From the NCBI GenBank assembly GCA_047967505.1, contig CM106538.1: DNA of 64,000 nt; one strand, written 5' to 3'. Origin of the DNA: Dipteris shenzhenensis. Lineage: Eukaryota; Polypodiophyta; Polypodiopsida; Gleicheniales. Positions 12,101-25,364 of this stretch are shown here, piece by piece; positions within the stretch are counted from its first letter, which is position 1, and each line of letters opens with the position of its first letter. The notes beneath the pieces are model-generated. The model was given only the letters and a program-made list of their open reading frames with translations. It did not search any database and was not told the DNA's origin. Made by a program: the position numbers and the translations under genes.

Positions 12101-15100
12101 ATCACCTAGGTTAAGGTTTAGGAAAAGTATTGTGCCCATCGGATATGCTTTGCATGGTCGATCGAGCATTAAATATCATTTTTGCCTTAGTGTCATGCAC
12201 ATCCGTGAAAAAACACGCTGCTAGGTGTGTTATCCGATAAAGTACTTATGCGATGGGAATGCCACTTTGCATCTACATCAATTCCACCTAGTTGAAGGTG
12301 TGTGCAAAGTATTGTGCCCATCGGATATGCTTTGCATTGTCGATCAAACATAAAACACAGTTTTTGCCTTAGTGTGATCCACAACCATGAAGAAACACGG
12401 TCCTAGGTGTGTTATTCAAACAAGTACTTATCGGATGGGGGCTCCAATTTGCATGCAAGTACGTTTCCACTATGTTGAGGTGGGTGCAAAGTATTATCAC
12501 CATAGGATATGCTTTGCATGGTCGATCACACCTTATACACCATTTTCTATCTAGTGATATGCACATCCACAAAAAAACACACCCTTAGGTGTGTTATCTG
12601 ACCTAGTACTTATCGGATGGGTGTGCCTCATAAAGAACATTTCAACACCACCTAGGTTGAGGTGTACGAAAAGTGTTGTACCCATCAGATATCCTTTGTA
12701 TGGTCAATCGAGCATTAAATAATATTTTTGCTCTAGTGTCATGCACATCCGTAAAAACACACTACACTGCTACGTATGTTATCCGATCAAGCACTTATGG
12801 GATGGGTGTGCCACTTTTCATGTAAGTCAATTCCACCTAGTTAAAGGTGTGTGCAATGTATTGTGCCCATCGGATATGCTTTGCATTGTTGATCAAGCAT
12901 AAAACACCGTTTTTGCCATAGTGTCCTGCACAACCATGAAAAAACACGGTCCTAGGTGTGTTAATTAAACAAGTACTTATCGGATGGGGGCTCCACTTTG
13001 CACGCAAGTCTGTTTCAACTATGTTGAGGTGCCCGCAAAGTATTGTCACCATTGGATATGATTTGCCCGCAAAGTACTTATCGGATGGGGGCTCCACTTT
13101 GCACGCAAGTCCATTGCAACTATGTTGAGATGAGTCCAAAGTATTTTCACCATCGGATATGCTCTTCATGGTCGATAATGCATTATACAATGGCTTTCCC
13201 GTAGTGATATGCACATCCGCAAAAAAACATGCCCTTAGGTAAGTTATCTGACCAAGTACTTATCGAATGGGTGTGCCTCTTTGAGAACATTCCAATACCA
13301 CCTAGGTTGAGGTGTACTAAAAGTGTTGTGCCCATAGGATATCCTTTGCATGGTCGATCGAGCATTAAATACTATTTTTGCTCTAGTGTCATGCACATCC
13401 GTAAAGAAGCACGTTGCTAGGTATGTTATTCGATCAAGCACTCACGGGATGGGAGTGCCACATTGCATGTAAGTCAAATCCATCTATTTGAAGGTGTGTG
13501 CAGAGTATTGTGCCCATCAGATATGCTTTGCTTTGTCGATCAAGCATAAAACACAGTTTTTGCCTTAGTGTCATGCACAACCATGAAAAAACAAGGTCCT
13601 AAGTGTGTTAATCAAACAAGTACTTATCAGATGGGGGATCCACTTTGCACACAAGTCTTTTACAACTACGTTGATATGCGTGCAAAGTATTGTCACCATC
13701 GGATATGTTCTACATGGTCGATTATGCATTATACAACGTTTTTCCCGTAGTGATATGGACATCGGCAAAAAAACATGTCGTTAGGTATGTTATCTGATCA
13801 AGTACTTATCGAATGGGTGTGCCTCTTTGAGAACATTTCAATACCACCTAGGTTAAGGTATAGGAAAAGTATTGTGCCCATCGGATATGATTTGCATGGT
13901 CGATCGAGCATTAAATACCATTTTTGCCTTAGTGTCATGCACATCTGTAAAAAAACACGAAGCTAGGTATGTTATCCGATCAAGCACTTATGGGATGGGC
14001 GTGCCACTTTTCATGTAAGCCATTTCCACCTAGTTGAAGGTTTGTGCTAAGTATTGTGCCCATAGGATATGCTTTGCATTGTCGATCAAGCATAAAACAC
14101 CATTTTTGCCTTAATGTCATACACAACCATGAAAAAACACGGTCCTAAGTGTGTTAATCAAACAAGTACTTATTAGACGAGGGCTCCAGTTTGCACGCAA
14201 GTCCGTTTCAACTAGGTTGAGATGCATGCAAAGTATTGTCACCATCGGATATGCTCTGCATGGTCGATTACGCATTGTACAATGTTTTTTCTGTAGTGAT
14301 ATGCACATCTGCAAAAAAACATGCCCTTAGGTATGTTATCTGACCAAGTACTTATCGGATGGGTGTGCCTCTTTGAGAACATTGCAATACCACCTACGTT
14401 AAGGTTTAGGAAAAGTATTGTGCCCATCGGATATGCTTTGTATGGTCGATCGAGCATTAAATACCATTTTTGCCTTAGTGTCATGCACATCCATAAAAAA
14501 ACACCCTGCTAAGTGTGTTATCCTATCAAGTACTTATGCGATGGGAATGCCACTTTGCATGTAAGTCAATTGCACCTAGTGAAAGGTGTGTGCAAAGTAT
14601 TGTGCCCATCGGATATGCTTTGCATTGTCGATCAAGCATAAAACACCGTTTTTGCATTTGTGTCAAGCACAACCATATAAAAACACTGCCATAGGTGTGT
14701 TATTCAAATAAGTACTCATCAGATGGGGGCTCCACTTTGCACGCAAGTCCATTTCAACTATGTTGAGGTGTGTGCAAAGTATTGTCACCATCGGATATGC
14801 TTTGCATGGTCGATCACGCATTACACACCATTTTTTCCCTAGTGATATGGACATCCGCAAAAAAACACGCCATTAGGTGTGTTATCTGACCAAGTACTTA
14901 CCAGATGGGTGTGACTCATTGAGAAAATTCAATACCACCTAGGTTGACATGTATGAAAAGTGTCGTGTCCATCGGATATCCTTTGAATGGTCGATCGAGC
15001 ATTAAATACTATTTTTGCTCTAGTGTCATGCACATCCGTAAAAAAACACACTGCTAGGTATGTTATCCGATCAAGCTCTTATGGGATGGGTGTGCCACTT

Positions 15101-15699
15101 TTCATGTAAGTCAATTCCACCTAGTTGAAGGTGTGTGCAATGTAGTGTGCCCATCGGATATGCTTTGCATTGTCGATCAAGCATAAAACACCATTTTTGC
15201 CTTAGTGTCATGCACAACCATGAAAGAACACGGTCCTAAGTGTGTTAATCAAACAAGTACTTATCGGATGGGGGCTCCACTTTGCACGCAAGTCCGTTGC
15301 AACGATTTTGAGATGAGTGCAAAGAATTGTCACCATCGGATATGGTCTACATGGTCGATTACGCATTATACAACGTTTTTCCCGTAGTGATATGCACATC
15401 CGCAAAAAAACATGCCCTTAGGTATGTTATCTGACCAAGTACTTATCCGATGGGTGTGCCTCTTTGAGAACATTTCAATACCACCTAGGTTAAGGTATAG
15501 GAAAAGTATTGTGCCCATCGGATATGCTTTTTATGGTCGATCGAGCATTAAATACCATTTTTGCCTTAGTGTCATGCACACACAAGTACTTATCGGATAG
15601 GTGTGCCTCATTGAGAACATTTCAATACCACCTAGGTTGATGTGTATGAAAATTGTTGTGCCCATCGGATATCCTTTGCATGGTCGATCGAGCATTAAA

Positions 15700-16900
15700 T
15701 ACTATTTTTGCTCTAGTGTCATGCACATCCGTAAAAAAACACGCTGCTAGGTATGTTATCCGATCAAGCATTTATGGGATGGGTGTGCCACTTTGCATGT
15801 AAGTCAATTCCACCTAGTTGAAGGTGTGTGCAATGTATTGTGCCCATCGGATATGCTTTGCATTGTCGATCAAGCATAAAACACCGTTTTTGCCTTAGTG
15901 TCATGCACAACCATGAAAAAACACGGTCCTAGGTGTGTTAATTAAACAAGTACTTATCGGATGGGGGCTCCACTTTGCACGCAAGTCTGTTTCAACTATG
16001 TTGAGGTGTGCGCAAAGTATTGTCACCATCGGATATGATTTGCATGGTCGATCACACATTATACATTGTTTTTCCCTAGTGATATGCACATCTACAAAAA
16101 AACATGCCCTTAGGTGTGTTATCTGACCAAGTACTTATTGGATGGGTGTGCCTCTTTGAGAACATTTCAATACCACCTAGGTTGCGGTCTAGGAAAAGTG
16201 TTGTGCCCATCGGATATCCTTTGCATGGTTGATCGAGCATTAAATACTATTTTTGCTCTAGTGTCATGCACATCCGTAAAAAAAACACGCTGCTAGGTAT
16301 GTTATTCGATCAAGCACTTATGGGATAAGTGTGCCACATTGCATGTAAGTAAATTCCACCTAGTTGAAGGTGTGTGCAAAGTATTGTGCCCATCGGATAT
16401 GCTTTGCATTGTCAGTCAAGCATAAAACAACATTTTTTGCCTTAGTGTCATGCACAACCATGAAAAAACATGGTCCTAAGTGTGTTAATCAAACAAGTAC
16501 TTATTGTATGGGGGCTCGAGTTTGCACGCAAGTCCGTTTCAACTAGGTTGAGATGCGTGCAAAGTATTGTCACCATCAGATATGCTCTGCATGGTCGATT
16601 ACGCATCATAGGGTGTGCCTCTTTGAGAACATTTTAATACCACCTAGGTTAAGGTATAGGAAAAGTATTGTGCCCATCGAATATGCTTTGCATGGTCGAT
16701 CGAGCATTAAATACCATTTTTTCCTTAGTGTCATGCACATCCATAAAAAAACACACTACTAGGTGTGTTATCCGATCAAGTACTTATGCGATGGGAATGC
16801 CACTTTGCATGTAAGTCAATTCCACCTAGTTGAAGGTGTGTGCAAAGTAGTGTGCCCATCGGATATGCTTTGCATTGTCGATCAAGCATAAAACACCGTT
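15700..16900. repeat. Satellite segment duplicated 3,740 bp downstream (first copy)
   Basis: This stretch includes a rare B-to-C fusion at about 16608, where a GATTACGCATCATA end of B runs straight into the GGGTGTGCCTC of C. The same fusion recurs at about 20348, and private variants on both sides (for example TTAATTAA at 15940 and 19680) keep the same 3,740 bp offset. Limits are approximate. Confidence 0.75.
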
Positions 16901-19439
16901 TTTGCCTTAGTGTCATGCACAACCATGAAAAAACACGGTCCTAGTGTGTGTTATTCAAACAAGTACTTATTGGATGGGGGCTCCACTTTGCACGCAAGTC
17001 TGTTTCAACTACATTGAGGTGCGTGCAAAGTATTTTCACCATCGGATATGCTTTTCATGGTCGATCACGCCTTATACACCATTTTCTATCTAGTGATATG
17101 CACATCCGCAAAAAAACACGCCCTTAGGTGTGTTATCTGACCAAGTACTTATCGGATGGGTGTGCCTCTTTGAGAAAATTTCAATACCACCTAGGTTGAG
17201 GTGTACGAAAATTTATCTGCCCATCGGATACCCTTTTCATGGTCGATCGAGCATTAAATACTCTTTTTGCTCTAGTGTCATGCACATCCGTAAAAAACAC
17301 GCTGCTAGCTTTGTTATCTGATCAAGCACTTGTGGGATGGGAGTGCCACTTTGCATGTAAGTCAATTCCACCTAGCTGAAGGTGTGTGGAAAGTATTGTG
17401 CCCATCGGATATGCTTTGCATTGTCGATCAAGCATAAAACACCGTTTTTGCCCTAGTGTCATGCACAACCATGAAAAAACACGGTCCTAAGTGTGTTAAT
17501 CAAACAAGTACTTATCGGATGGGGGCTCCAGTTTGCACGCAAGTCCATTTCAACTAGGTTGAGATGCGTGGAAAGTATTGTCACCATTGGATATGCTCTG
17601 CATGGTCGATTACGCATTATACAACGTTTATCCTGTAGTGATATGCACATCCGGAAAAAAACATGCCCTTAGGTTTGTTATCTGACTAAGTACTTATCGA
17701 ATGGGTGTGCCTCTTTGAGAACATTTCAATACCACCTAGTTTAAAATGTAGGAAAAGTATTGTGCCCATCGGATATGCTTTGCATGGTCGATCGAGCATT
17801 AAATACTATTTTTGCCTTAGTGTCATGCACATCCGTAAAAAAACACGCTCCTAGGTGTGTTATCTGATAAAGTACTTATGCGATGGGAATGCCACTTTGC
17901 ATGTACGTCAATTCCACCTAGTTGAAGGTGTGTGCAAAGTATTGTGCCCATCGGATATGATTTGCATTGTCGATCAAACATAAAACACCGTTTTTGCCTT
18001 AGTGTCATGCACAACCATGAAGAAACACGGTCCTAGGTGTGTTATTCAAACAAGTACTTATCGGATGGGGACTCCACTTTGCATGCAAGTCCGTTTCAAC
18101 TATGTTGAGGTGGGTGCAAAGTATTGTCACCATCGGATATGCTTTGCATGGTCGATCATGCCTTATACACCATTTTCTATCTAGTGATATGCACATCCGC
18201 AAAAAAACACGCCCTTAGGTGTTATCTGACCAAGTACTTATCGGATGGATATGCCTCATTGAGAATATTTCAATACCACCTAGGTTGAGGTGTACGAAAA
18301 GTGTTGTGCCCATCAGATATCCTTTGTATGGTTGATCGAGCATTAAATACTATTTTTGCTCTAGTGTCATGCACATCCGTAAAAACACACACTGCTAGGT
18401 ATGTTATCCGATCAAGCACTTATGGGATGGGCGTGCCACTTTTCATGTAAGTCAACTCCACCTAGTTGAAGGTGTGTGCAATGTATTGTGCCCATCAGAT
18501 ATGCTTTGCATTGTCGATCAAGCATAAAACCCCGTTTTTGCCATAGTGTCATGCACAACCATGAAAAAACACGGTCCTAAGTGTGTTAATCAAACAAGTA
18601 CTTATCAAATGGGGTCTCCACTTTGCACGCAAGTCCATTGCAACTATGTTGAGATGAGTCCAAAGTATTATCACCATCGGATATGCTCTGCATGGTCGAT
18701 TACGCATTATACAATGTTTTTCCCGTAGTGATATGCACATCTGCAAAAAAACATGCCCTTAGGTATGTTATCTGACCAAGTACTTATCAGATGGGTGTGC
18801 CTCCTTGAGAACATTTCAATACCACCTAGGTTAAGGTATAGGAAAAGTATTGTGCCCATTGGATATGCTTTGCATGGTCGATCGAGCATTAAATACCATT
18901 TTTGCCTTAGTGTCATGCACATCCGTAAAAAAACACGCTGCTAGGTATGTTATCTGATCAAGCTCTTATGGGATGGGCATGCCACTTTGCATGTATGTCA
19001 ATTCCACCTAGTTGAAGGTGTGTGCAAAGTATTGTGCCCATCGGATATGCTTTGCATTGTCAATCAAGCATAAAACAACGTTTTTGCCTTAGTGTCATGC
19101 ACAACCATGAAAAAACATGGTCCTAGGTGTGTTATTCAAACAAGTACTTATCGGATAAGGGCTCCACTTTGCACGCAAGTCCATTTCAACTACGTTGAGG
19201 TGCGTGCAAAGTATTGTCACCATTGGATATACTTTGCATGGTCGATCACGCATTATACACTATTTTTTCCCGAGTGATATGCACATCCGAAAAAAAACAC
19301 GCCCTTAGGTGTGTTATCTGACCAAGTACTTATCGAATGGGTGTGCCTCTTTGAGAACATTCCAATACCACCTAGGTTGAGGCATACAAAAACTATTGTG
19401 CCCATCGGATATCCTTTGCATGATCGATCGAGCAATAAA

Positions 19440-20640
19440 TACTATTTTTGCTCTAGTGTCATGCACATCCATAAAAAAACACGCTGCTAGGTATGTTATC
19501 AGATCAAGCACTTATGGGATGGGAGTGCCACTTTTAATGTAAGTCAATTCCACCTAGTTGAAGGTGTGTGCAAAGTATTGTGCCCATCGGATATGCTTTG
19601 CATTGTCGATCAAGCATAAAACACCGTTTTTGCCTTAGTGTCATGCACAACCATGAAAAAACACGGTCCTAGGTGTGTTAATTAATCAAGTACTTATCGG
19701 ATGGGGGCTCCACTTTGCATGCAAGTCTATTTCAACTATGTTGAGATGTGCGCAAAGTATTGTCACCATCGGATATGATTTGCATGGTCGATCACACATT
19801 ATACACCGTTTTTCCCTAGTGATATGCACATCTGCAAAAAAACATGCCCTTAGGTGTGTTATCTGACCAAGTACTTATCAGATGGGTGTGCCTCTTTGAG
19901 AACATTTCAATACCACCTAGGTTGCAGTCTAGGAAAAGTGTTGTGCCCATCGGATATCCTTTGCATGGTTGATTGAGCATTAAATACTATTTTTACTCTA
20001 GTGTCATGCACATCCGTAAAAAAAACACGCTGCTAGGTATGTTATCCGATCAAGCACTTATGGGATAAGTGTGCCACTTTGCATGTAAGTCAATTCCACC
20101 TAGTTGAAGGTGTGTGCAAAGTATTGTGCCCATCGGATATGCTTTGCATTGTCAATCAAGCATAAAACACCGTTTTTTGCCTTAGTGTCATGCACAACCA
20201 TGAAAGAACACAGTCCTAAGTGTGTTAATCAAACAAGTACTTATTGGATGGGGGCTCGAGTTTGCACGCAAGGCCTTTTCAACTAGGTTGAGATGCGTGC
20301 AAAGTATTGTCACCATCAGATATGCTCTGCATGGTCGATTACGCATCATAGGGTGTGCCTCTTTGAGAACATTTTAATACCACCTAGGTTAAGGTATAGG
20401 AAAAGTATTGTGCCCATCGAATATGCTTTGCATGGTCGATCGAGCATTAAATACCATTTTTGCCTTCGTGTCATGCACATCCATAAAAAAACACACTACT
20501 AGGTGTGTTATCCGATCAAGTACTTATGTGATGGGAATGCCACTTTGCATGTAAGTCAATTCCACCTAGTTGAAGGTGTGTACAAAGTATTGTGCCCATC
20601 GGATATGCTTTGCATTGTCGATCAAGCATAAAACATCGTT
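19440..20640. repeat. Satellite segment duplicated 3,740 bp upstream (second copy)
   Basis: Partner of the 15700-16900 segment, sharing its deletion junction at 20348 and neighbouring variants. The two copies differ at scattered single bases, so the duplication is not brand new. Confidence 0.75.
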
Positions 20641-21010
20641 TTTGCCTTTGTGTCATGCACAACCATATAAAAACACGATCGTAGGCGTGTTATTCAAATA
20701 AGTACTTATCGGATGGGGGCTCCACTTTGCACGCAAGTCTGTTTCAACTACGTTGAGATGCATGCAAAGTATTTTCACCATCGGATATGCTTTGCATGGT
20801 CGATCACGCATTATACACCATTTTTTCCCTAGTGATATGGACATCCGCAAAAAAACACGCCCTTAGGTGTGTTATCTGACCAGGTACTTATCGGATGGGT
20901 GTGCCTCTTTGACAACATTTCAATACCACCTAGGTTGAGGTGTACGAAAAGTGTTGTGCCCATCGGATATCCTTTGCATGGTCGATCGAGCATTAAATAC
21001 TATTTTTGCT

Positions 21011-22560
21011 GTGGAGGAGACTACCTCTCTACTCCATAACCTGGACCTCCTCATGAACTCTGCAAGCCTGTTTGAATGCTGGAACTCCTAGCTAGCTCTC
21101 TCAATCATATCCTACTTCAAAGCACTGCAACCCCCTTCTAAACCCTTGAACTCTTGTGGAGGTGAGATCCTCCATCCATCATTGTGATCAAGTGCTCTTT
21201 TTGACCCACGTGCACATGAGATATTATTTCCATGCTTTACCTTACACCTCTCACGGAATATGAACTGAAGACCTATGCTACACCTGTGAACACTTATGCT
21301 ATAACAAGCAACAACATGATTGTAGGTGGCCAACACCCTCGGAACCTGAACTTGGGAGAGACAGTGATAACATTTTGAAATTAATTTTAGAGATAATTCA
21401 TTTTAAAGACATTCTTTCATTTAAAATGTTTTATTTAAATATACTTTCTTCTAACAAGTTCATTCAAGTTACATATATATAGACTCAATTATAAATGAAT
21501 GAAGATCAAACTATAGTCTACCATGATAAAGAAATGCCACAAAATAATGAAAACCTTCCTAAATACAATGATAGAATAATAGTCACATCCTCAATAGGAT
21601 GATATATTGAATATAATGGTATTATAACCATGATCCAAAGTTCACTGGCAATATGAACATCATCCTCTATGCATAAGTTTAAATAAAACCTTGGCTTGAG
21701 TAGAGCGTTTGTTTGTGTTATCTATGGATAGCATCTAGAGAATATTATGCGTAGTTCAACTATGCAAGTTTGTGTCATATCTTGTCTAAGGATAACATCC
21801 AAATAATACAATGCCTCTTTTTTGGGTATGCAAATTTTCTCATGAATTTGGCATAGGACTCATTTCTAGTTGGTAGAGATAGAGGTTCACTTTTAGGGTG
21901 GATATGGCACGAGTGAAGAATTATTGTATCTTATCCTTATTGATGAAGAACACATAGCATAATATAAGGGTGGCAAGTGCTCGTGGCTATAGGAGGTTAG
22001 AGAAATAAATTAGCCTTTAAGATGACCAAGAATGTCACCGTGAAGGAAAGCCACTGATTCATGAGGGCTCTTCACTGAGGTTTAATACATTTAGCTTTAG
22101 ATGTGATGTGTATGAAGATAGACAATCATTTTCTTTTGATGGATCGATGTGTATAGCCATTTGGGATGATGCTTCTACAAGTATGAGGGAGTTCACCTCC
22201 AAAAATTTTAGTGTACCATATGCATTCAAAGGAGCTGTATTTTAATTCCACTTTTGGGAAAAATTAACATGATTACAATAACAACAGGGGTTTCTTAATT
22301 CAAATTTAGAAAACAATCCATTAGTTTATAAGTAAATAGGGGTGGTTTTATTGGGGGGGAATTTTAGTTCAGGGGTTTTTTTAATACCTCTTGAATGCAC
22401 GTGATACCTAAGGATTTCTTAGTAGTGCACCCCTTGAGCTACAAGTAGAAATGTAATCATTTGTATGCTTGAGCTAATGTCTCGAGCTCAGTGAAAGTTT
22501 AGTTGGAGAATGGTTCTTTTTGGTGAGGTTGGAAACCCACAAGGTCTATCCGCGTTTATG
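21011..22560. other. Gene-free stretch right of the satellite
   Basis: AT-rich sequence with no convincing reading frame. The first 350 bases are more GC-rich and not satellite-like. I see no LTR, TIR or coding homology here. Confidence 0.6.
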
Positions 22561-22589
22561 GATGAAGGCTTACCTTATATAAGATGTGA

Positions 22590-22932
22590 TAGTCTTTTAG
22601 CTAACGAAGAGGTGCCCAATGCATGTGCTTTCAATGATGGGGCAGGGGTTCGATTGGTTATGGGACTTGGATTTTGTCTCTAGCTAAATGTTTCTTGACG
22701 GATTACTATGTGGTGACTAAGTTGAAAGCTCCCATGGTGAGCAGGCTTCTTGTTGAGGTATTTAGAGCTTTGGGCTAGGCTACAACACAACATGTTGTTC
22801 GCGCAGTGTGCCCTCTCTATGTGTTTGTCATTTTTCATATCTTTGGTCCTTGTCTTAGGGATTGACCACCCCCTAGTACAACCTAGCTAGTTTACCCAAA
22901 AAATAAATAAATAAATAAATAAATAATAAATA
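22590..22932 (+). mobile_element. Possible tRNA-derived SINE
   Basis: A box A-like sequence TAGCTAACGAAGAGG (22598-22612) is followed 34 bases later by a box B-like GGTTCGATTGG (22647-22657), the spacing expected for an RNA polymerase III internal promoter derived from a tRNA. About 250 bases further on the segment ends in an AAAT-type simple repeat (22898-22932), a common SINE tail. The 5' end and target duplications were not identified. It could also be chance plus a microsatellite. Confidence 0.4.
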
Positions 22933-23011
22933 CGTAATTTATTGGGTGTAGCTCTTGCAATATAGAAAAGAGGACGAAGACTACATGAGATAATGAATTG
23001 ATAGGTGTGAC

Positions 23012-23209
<198 letters not shown>

Positions 23210-24320
23210 CTCGAGGGGTTCACTATATGTAAACCCTCCATATCATGTGCGTTCAGGGCCTAGTTTTAAAACACCTTATCTGTGAGTTTTTCATGAATAA
23301 AAGAGACCCTTTTTCTATTCAATCTGTGAATAACCCCTTTAAATTGTACCCTTATGTATGTAAAAAATGTGTAAAAGGAAGGGTTTTTAAGTCCCTTTTG
23401 TTGAACCCACATGCTATGCTTACATATTTATGAGTGACCCAGAGAAGGGCAAGGGGGGGACAAAGAGAGAGTATAGAAAAATATAGAGGACTTCCATGGA
23501 AGAAAATAGAAAGTAGAACTTGGACCAATCATAAACAAGATGAATTCCATTCATAGTGGCTTGACCGAGATGGTGCGCTGAAAAGGGGGCAAATTGAAAG
23601 TTGAGAGAGAGAGAGAAAGAGAGAGAAGAAGATGAAGAGAGAGAGGAACTGAGCGAAAGGGGGGAGAAAAAGATGGACGATTTCAAGGGATACATATAGA
23701 AATAATCACATGCTGCTCCAATCAACAAATGCCAAAAAAAAGGGAACATAAAAATAAGTAAATATGAAATTTTTAGGCAGGTAACCTTGTGCCACAAAAT
23801 GAAATACTTGCTTCTCATTGAGCCATGTTTCATGGTTTTATCAATTAAAAATACAAATCTTAGATGTTTTGTGAATGGAAAGAAAACCCTCTTTCCTCAA
23901 ATGACACAGAACTGTCAACACTTCTCCTTTGTAACTTCTTATCTTCCTTCTTGTGCTTATACATTCTCCCTTTCCTTCTTTGCTTATACACAATTTTTAG
24001 ACATCAAGGGGCACATACTGCCTACCTCTCGTCTTTATTTCTTCCACCTTTCTTTTTTCATGTGGTTGTTGTTCTTCTTATTATGTGGAGATGATGTCTC
24101 TGATTGCTAGAGCTTCTGCTAAATTTGGAGCCTTTACATGCTCTTTTGCGCATGAATTTAGGGTTCCTTGAGCTCCGTCAACTCTTCTATGAAATTTGAA
24201 ACTGTAAAATCTATCCAAATTAAAGAATCTGGAGTATTTTGGTATTTTCTTTGAATGGCCATCCAGAAGAACCGGATCTCCATTGTAGCATGGAGCCTTC
24301 TTGCAAGGTCGGGTTGCCCT
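23210..24320. other. Gene-free stretch with GA-rich patch
   Basis: No supported gene. A degenerate GA-rich purine patch lies at about 23600-23655, and the 137-residue minus-strand frame over it is mostly serine/leucine from that patch. Confidence 0.6.
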
Positions 24321-24321
24321 A

Positions 24322-24323
<2 letters not shown>

Positions 24324-24400
<77 letters not shown>
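24324..24400. repeat. (CT)n microsatellite
   Basis: Uninterrupted CT dinucleotides of about 38 units. Confidence 0.97.
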
Positions 24401-24404
<4 letters not shown>

Positions 24405-24833
24405 CTCTCCTCTTGTCAATTTTCTTAATGGATTGCAATTTCTTTGTTTTGGCGGAGTGGATACAATAGGTTCAATAGTCACCATGCAAAAATTCATGAT
24501 GTCTACAGTTCTTATAGCTATATTTGCATGGACATACGATGCCCTTGTCATAAAGTAGATTTGAACAACATGGATGAGTTACCAGGCAATGCGCTTGGGA
24601 AAAGAAAGAATCCAAAGAGTGTGAATGGGTCTATTCCCCTTCCTTATCAGGTCTATTCCCATTCCTTGTCAAGTCTATTTATTTCAAGAAAATATCACAT
24701 GCACTTGTGTTCATGAACTGGTGGTTCCCTCTGGTTATGTTCCTACACAATCATACAGGCAAAAAAAAGTGTCATTGTGGGGCTACCACATGGGTAGCAC
24801 ATAGGCCTATGGAGTGTTGTAGCCTCCAAGGTC

Positions 24834-25280
24834 TTGAAAGAAGCTGCTTGGGGTATATTTGATGAAATTCATTCTATGAGAGATAGAGAAAGATGTGTTG
24901 TCTTAGAAGAAGGCATTATCTTTCTCCCCCATGCCATCAAGATGCTATTTTTGTCTGCCACCATGTCCGATGCAACTGAATTTGCTGAGTGGATATGCTT
25001 TTTACACATGCAGCCCTGCCATGTTGTCTATAATGATTCAAGCCAACTCCACTCCATCACTATGTGTATTTAATTCAATACAAAAAGGGACAATATAGAG
25101 AAGACTATTTCACAAAATTAGGTCAGACGTTTTCAAAGGAAAACAATTAGGAAGATGGCTTCTTCTCTCCAGGCGATGATAGGTGAGGGCAAAGATGAGG
25201 TGGAAGAGGAAGAGGAGGAGGAAAGGGAAGGGATATAGGCAATGGTGTCGATGGAGGGTCAAACATCTATTAAATTGTGA
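24834..25280 (+). pseudogene. Fragment of an MTR4/HEN2-type exosome RNA helicase
   Basis: MTR4 and HEN2 are Ski2-like DExH helicases that feed RNA to the nuclear exosome. The 24834-25073 frame reads like the helicase core around motif II and [16 protein letters not shown], then [26 protein letters not shown] and QPCHVVY. The diagnostic DEIH box and SAT motif are present. After a stop at 25071-25073 homology resumes in another frame (REDYFTKLGQTFSKEN near 25095-25145) and again in a glycine/arginine-rich linker at about 25190-25270, which looks more like HEN2 than MTR4. Neither the upstream walker motifs nor the C-terminal helicase domain is visible. No introns split the fragment, so a retrocopy or a captured piece is likely. 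Non-functional. Confidence 0.8.
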
Positions 25281-25364
25281 AGTTAGGTTGTCTACATCAG
25301 TGACTTTCAATTTGTGCTCTGATACTTTTTTTCTCATGTCTTTGTGGCAGCAAATCCCCTGCTC

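Larger units (their letters stand above)
2593..21010. repeat. 18.4 kb satellite array: 182-bp monomers in a 546-bp three-monomer higher-order repeat
   Basis: Three related but distinct monomers alternate strictly. A contains GTCATGCACATCCGTA and ACACGCTGCTAGG. B contains GTCATGCACAACCATG and ACACGGTCC. C contains GATATGCACATCCGC, ACACGCCCTTAGG and CTCTTTGAGAACATTTC. Each is 182 bp, so the A-B-C unit is 546 bp, and about 101 monomers fit in the array. Every monomer shares the frame (A/G)TGTTAT...CAAG(T/C)ACTTAT(C/G)GGATGGG, CCCATCGGATATGCTTTGCAT and GGTCGATC. The right edge is sharp: monomer C stops after TATTTTTGCT at 21010. Such arrays are typical of centromeric or other heterochromatic DNA, but location cannot be told from this window. 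The many 60-75 residue frames inside are repeat by-products. Confidence 0.97.

Noticed and set aside
2593-21010. Dozens of 60-75 residue frames on both strands with similar sequences, suggesting a family of small proteins
   Set aside because: They follow the 182/546-bp satellite period, appear on both strands and in several frames, and contain free indels that are not multiples of three. They are explained by the repeat.
2593-21010. CRISPR-like array
   Set aside because: Units are contiguous 182-bp repeats without unique spacers, in a eukaryotic genome. It is a satellite.
23420-23833. 137-residue minus-strand frame with hydrophobic stretches
   Set aside because: Largely a purine-rich low-complexity patch read as Ser/Leu; no motif or context.
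24081-24558. Arg-Glu and Leu-Ser repeat frames
   Set aside because: Translation of a CT microsatellite with short flanks.
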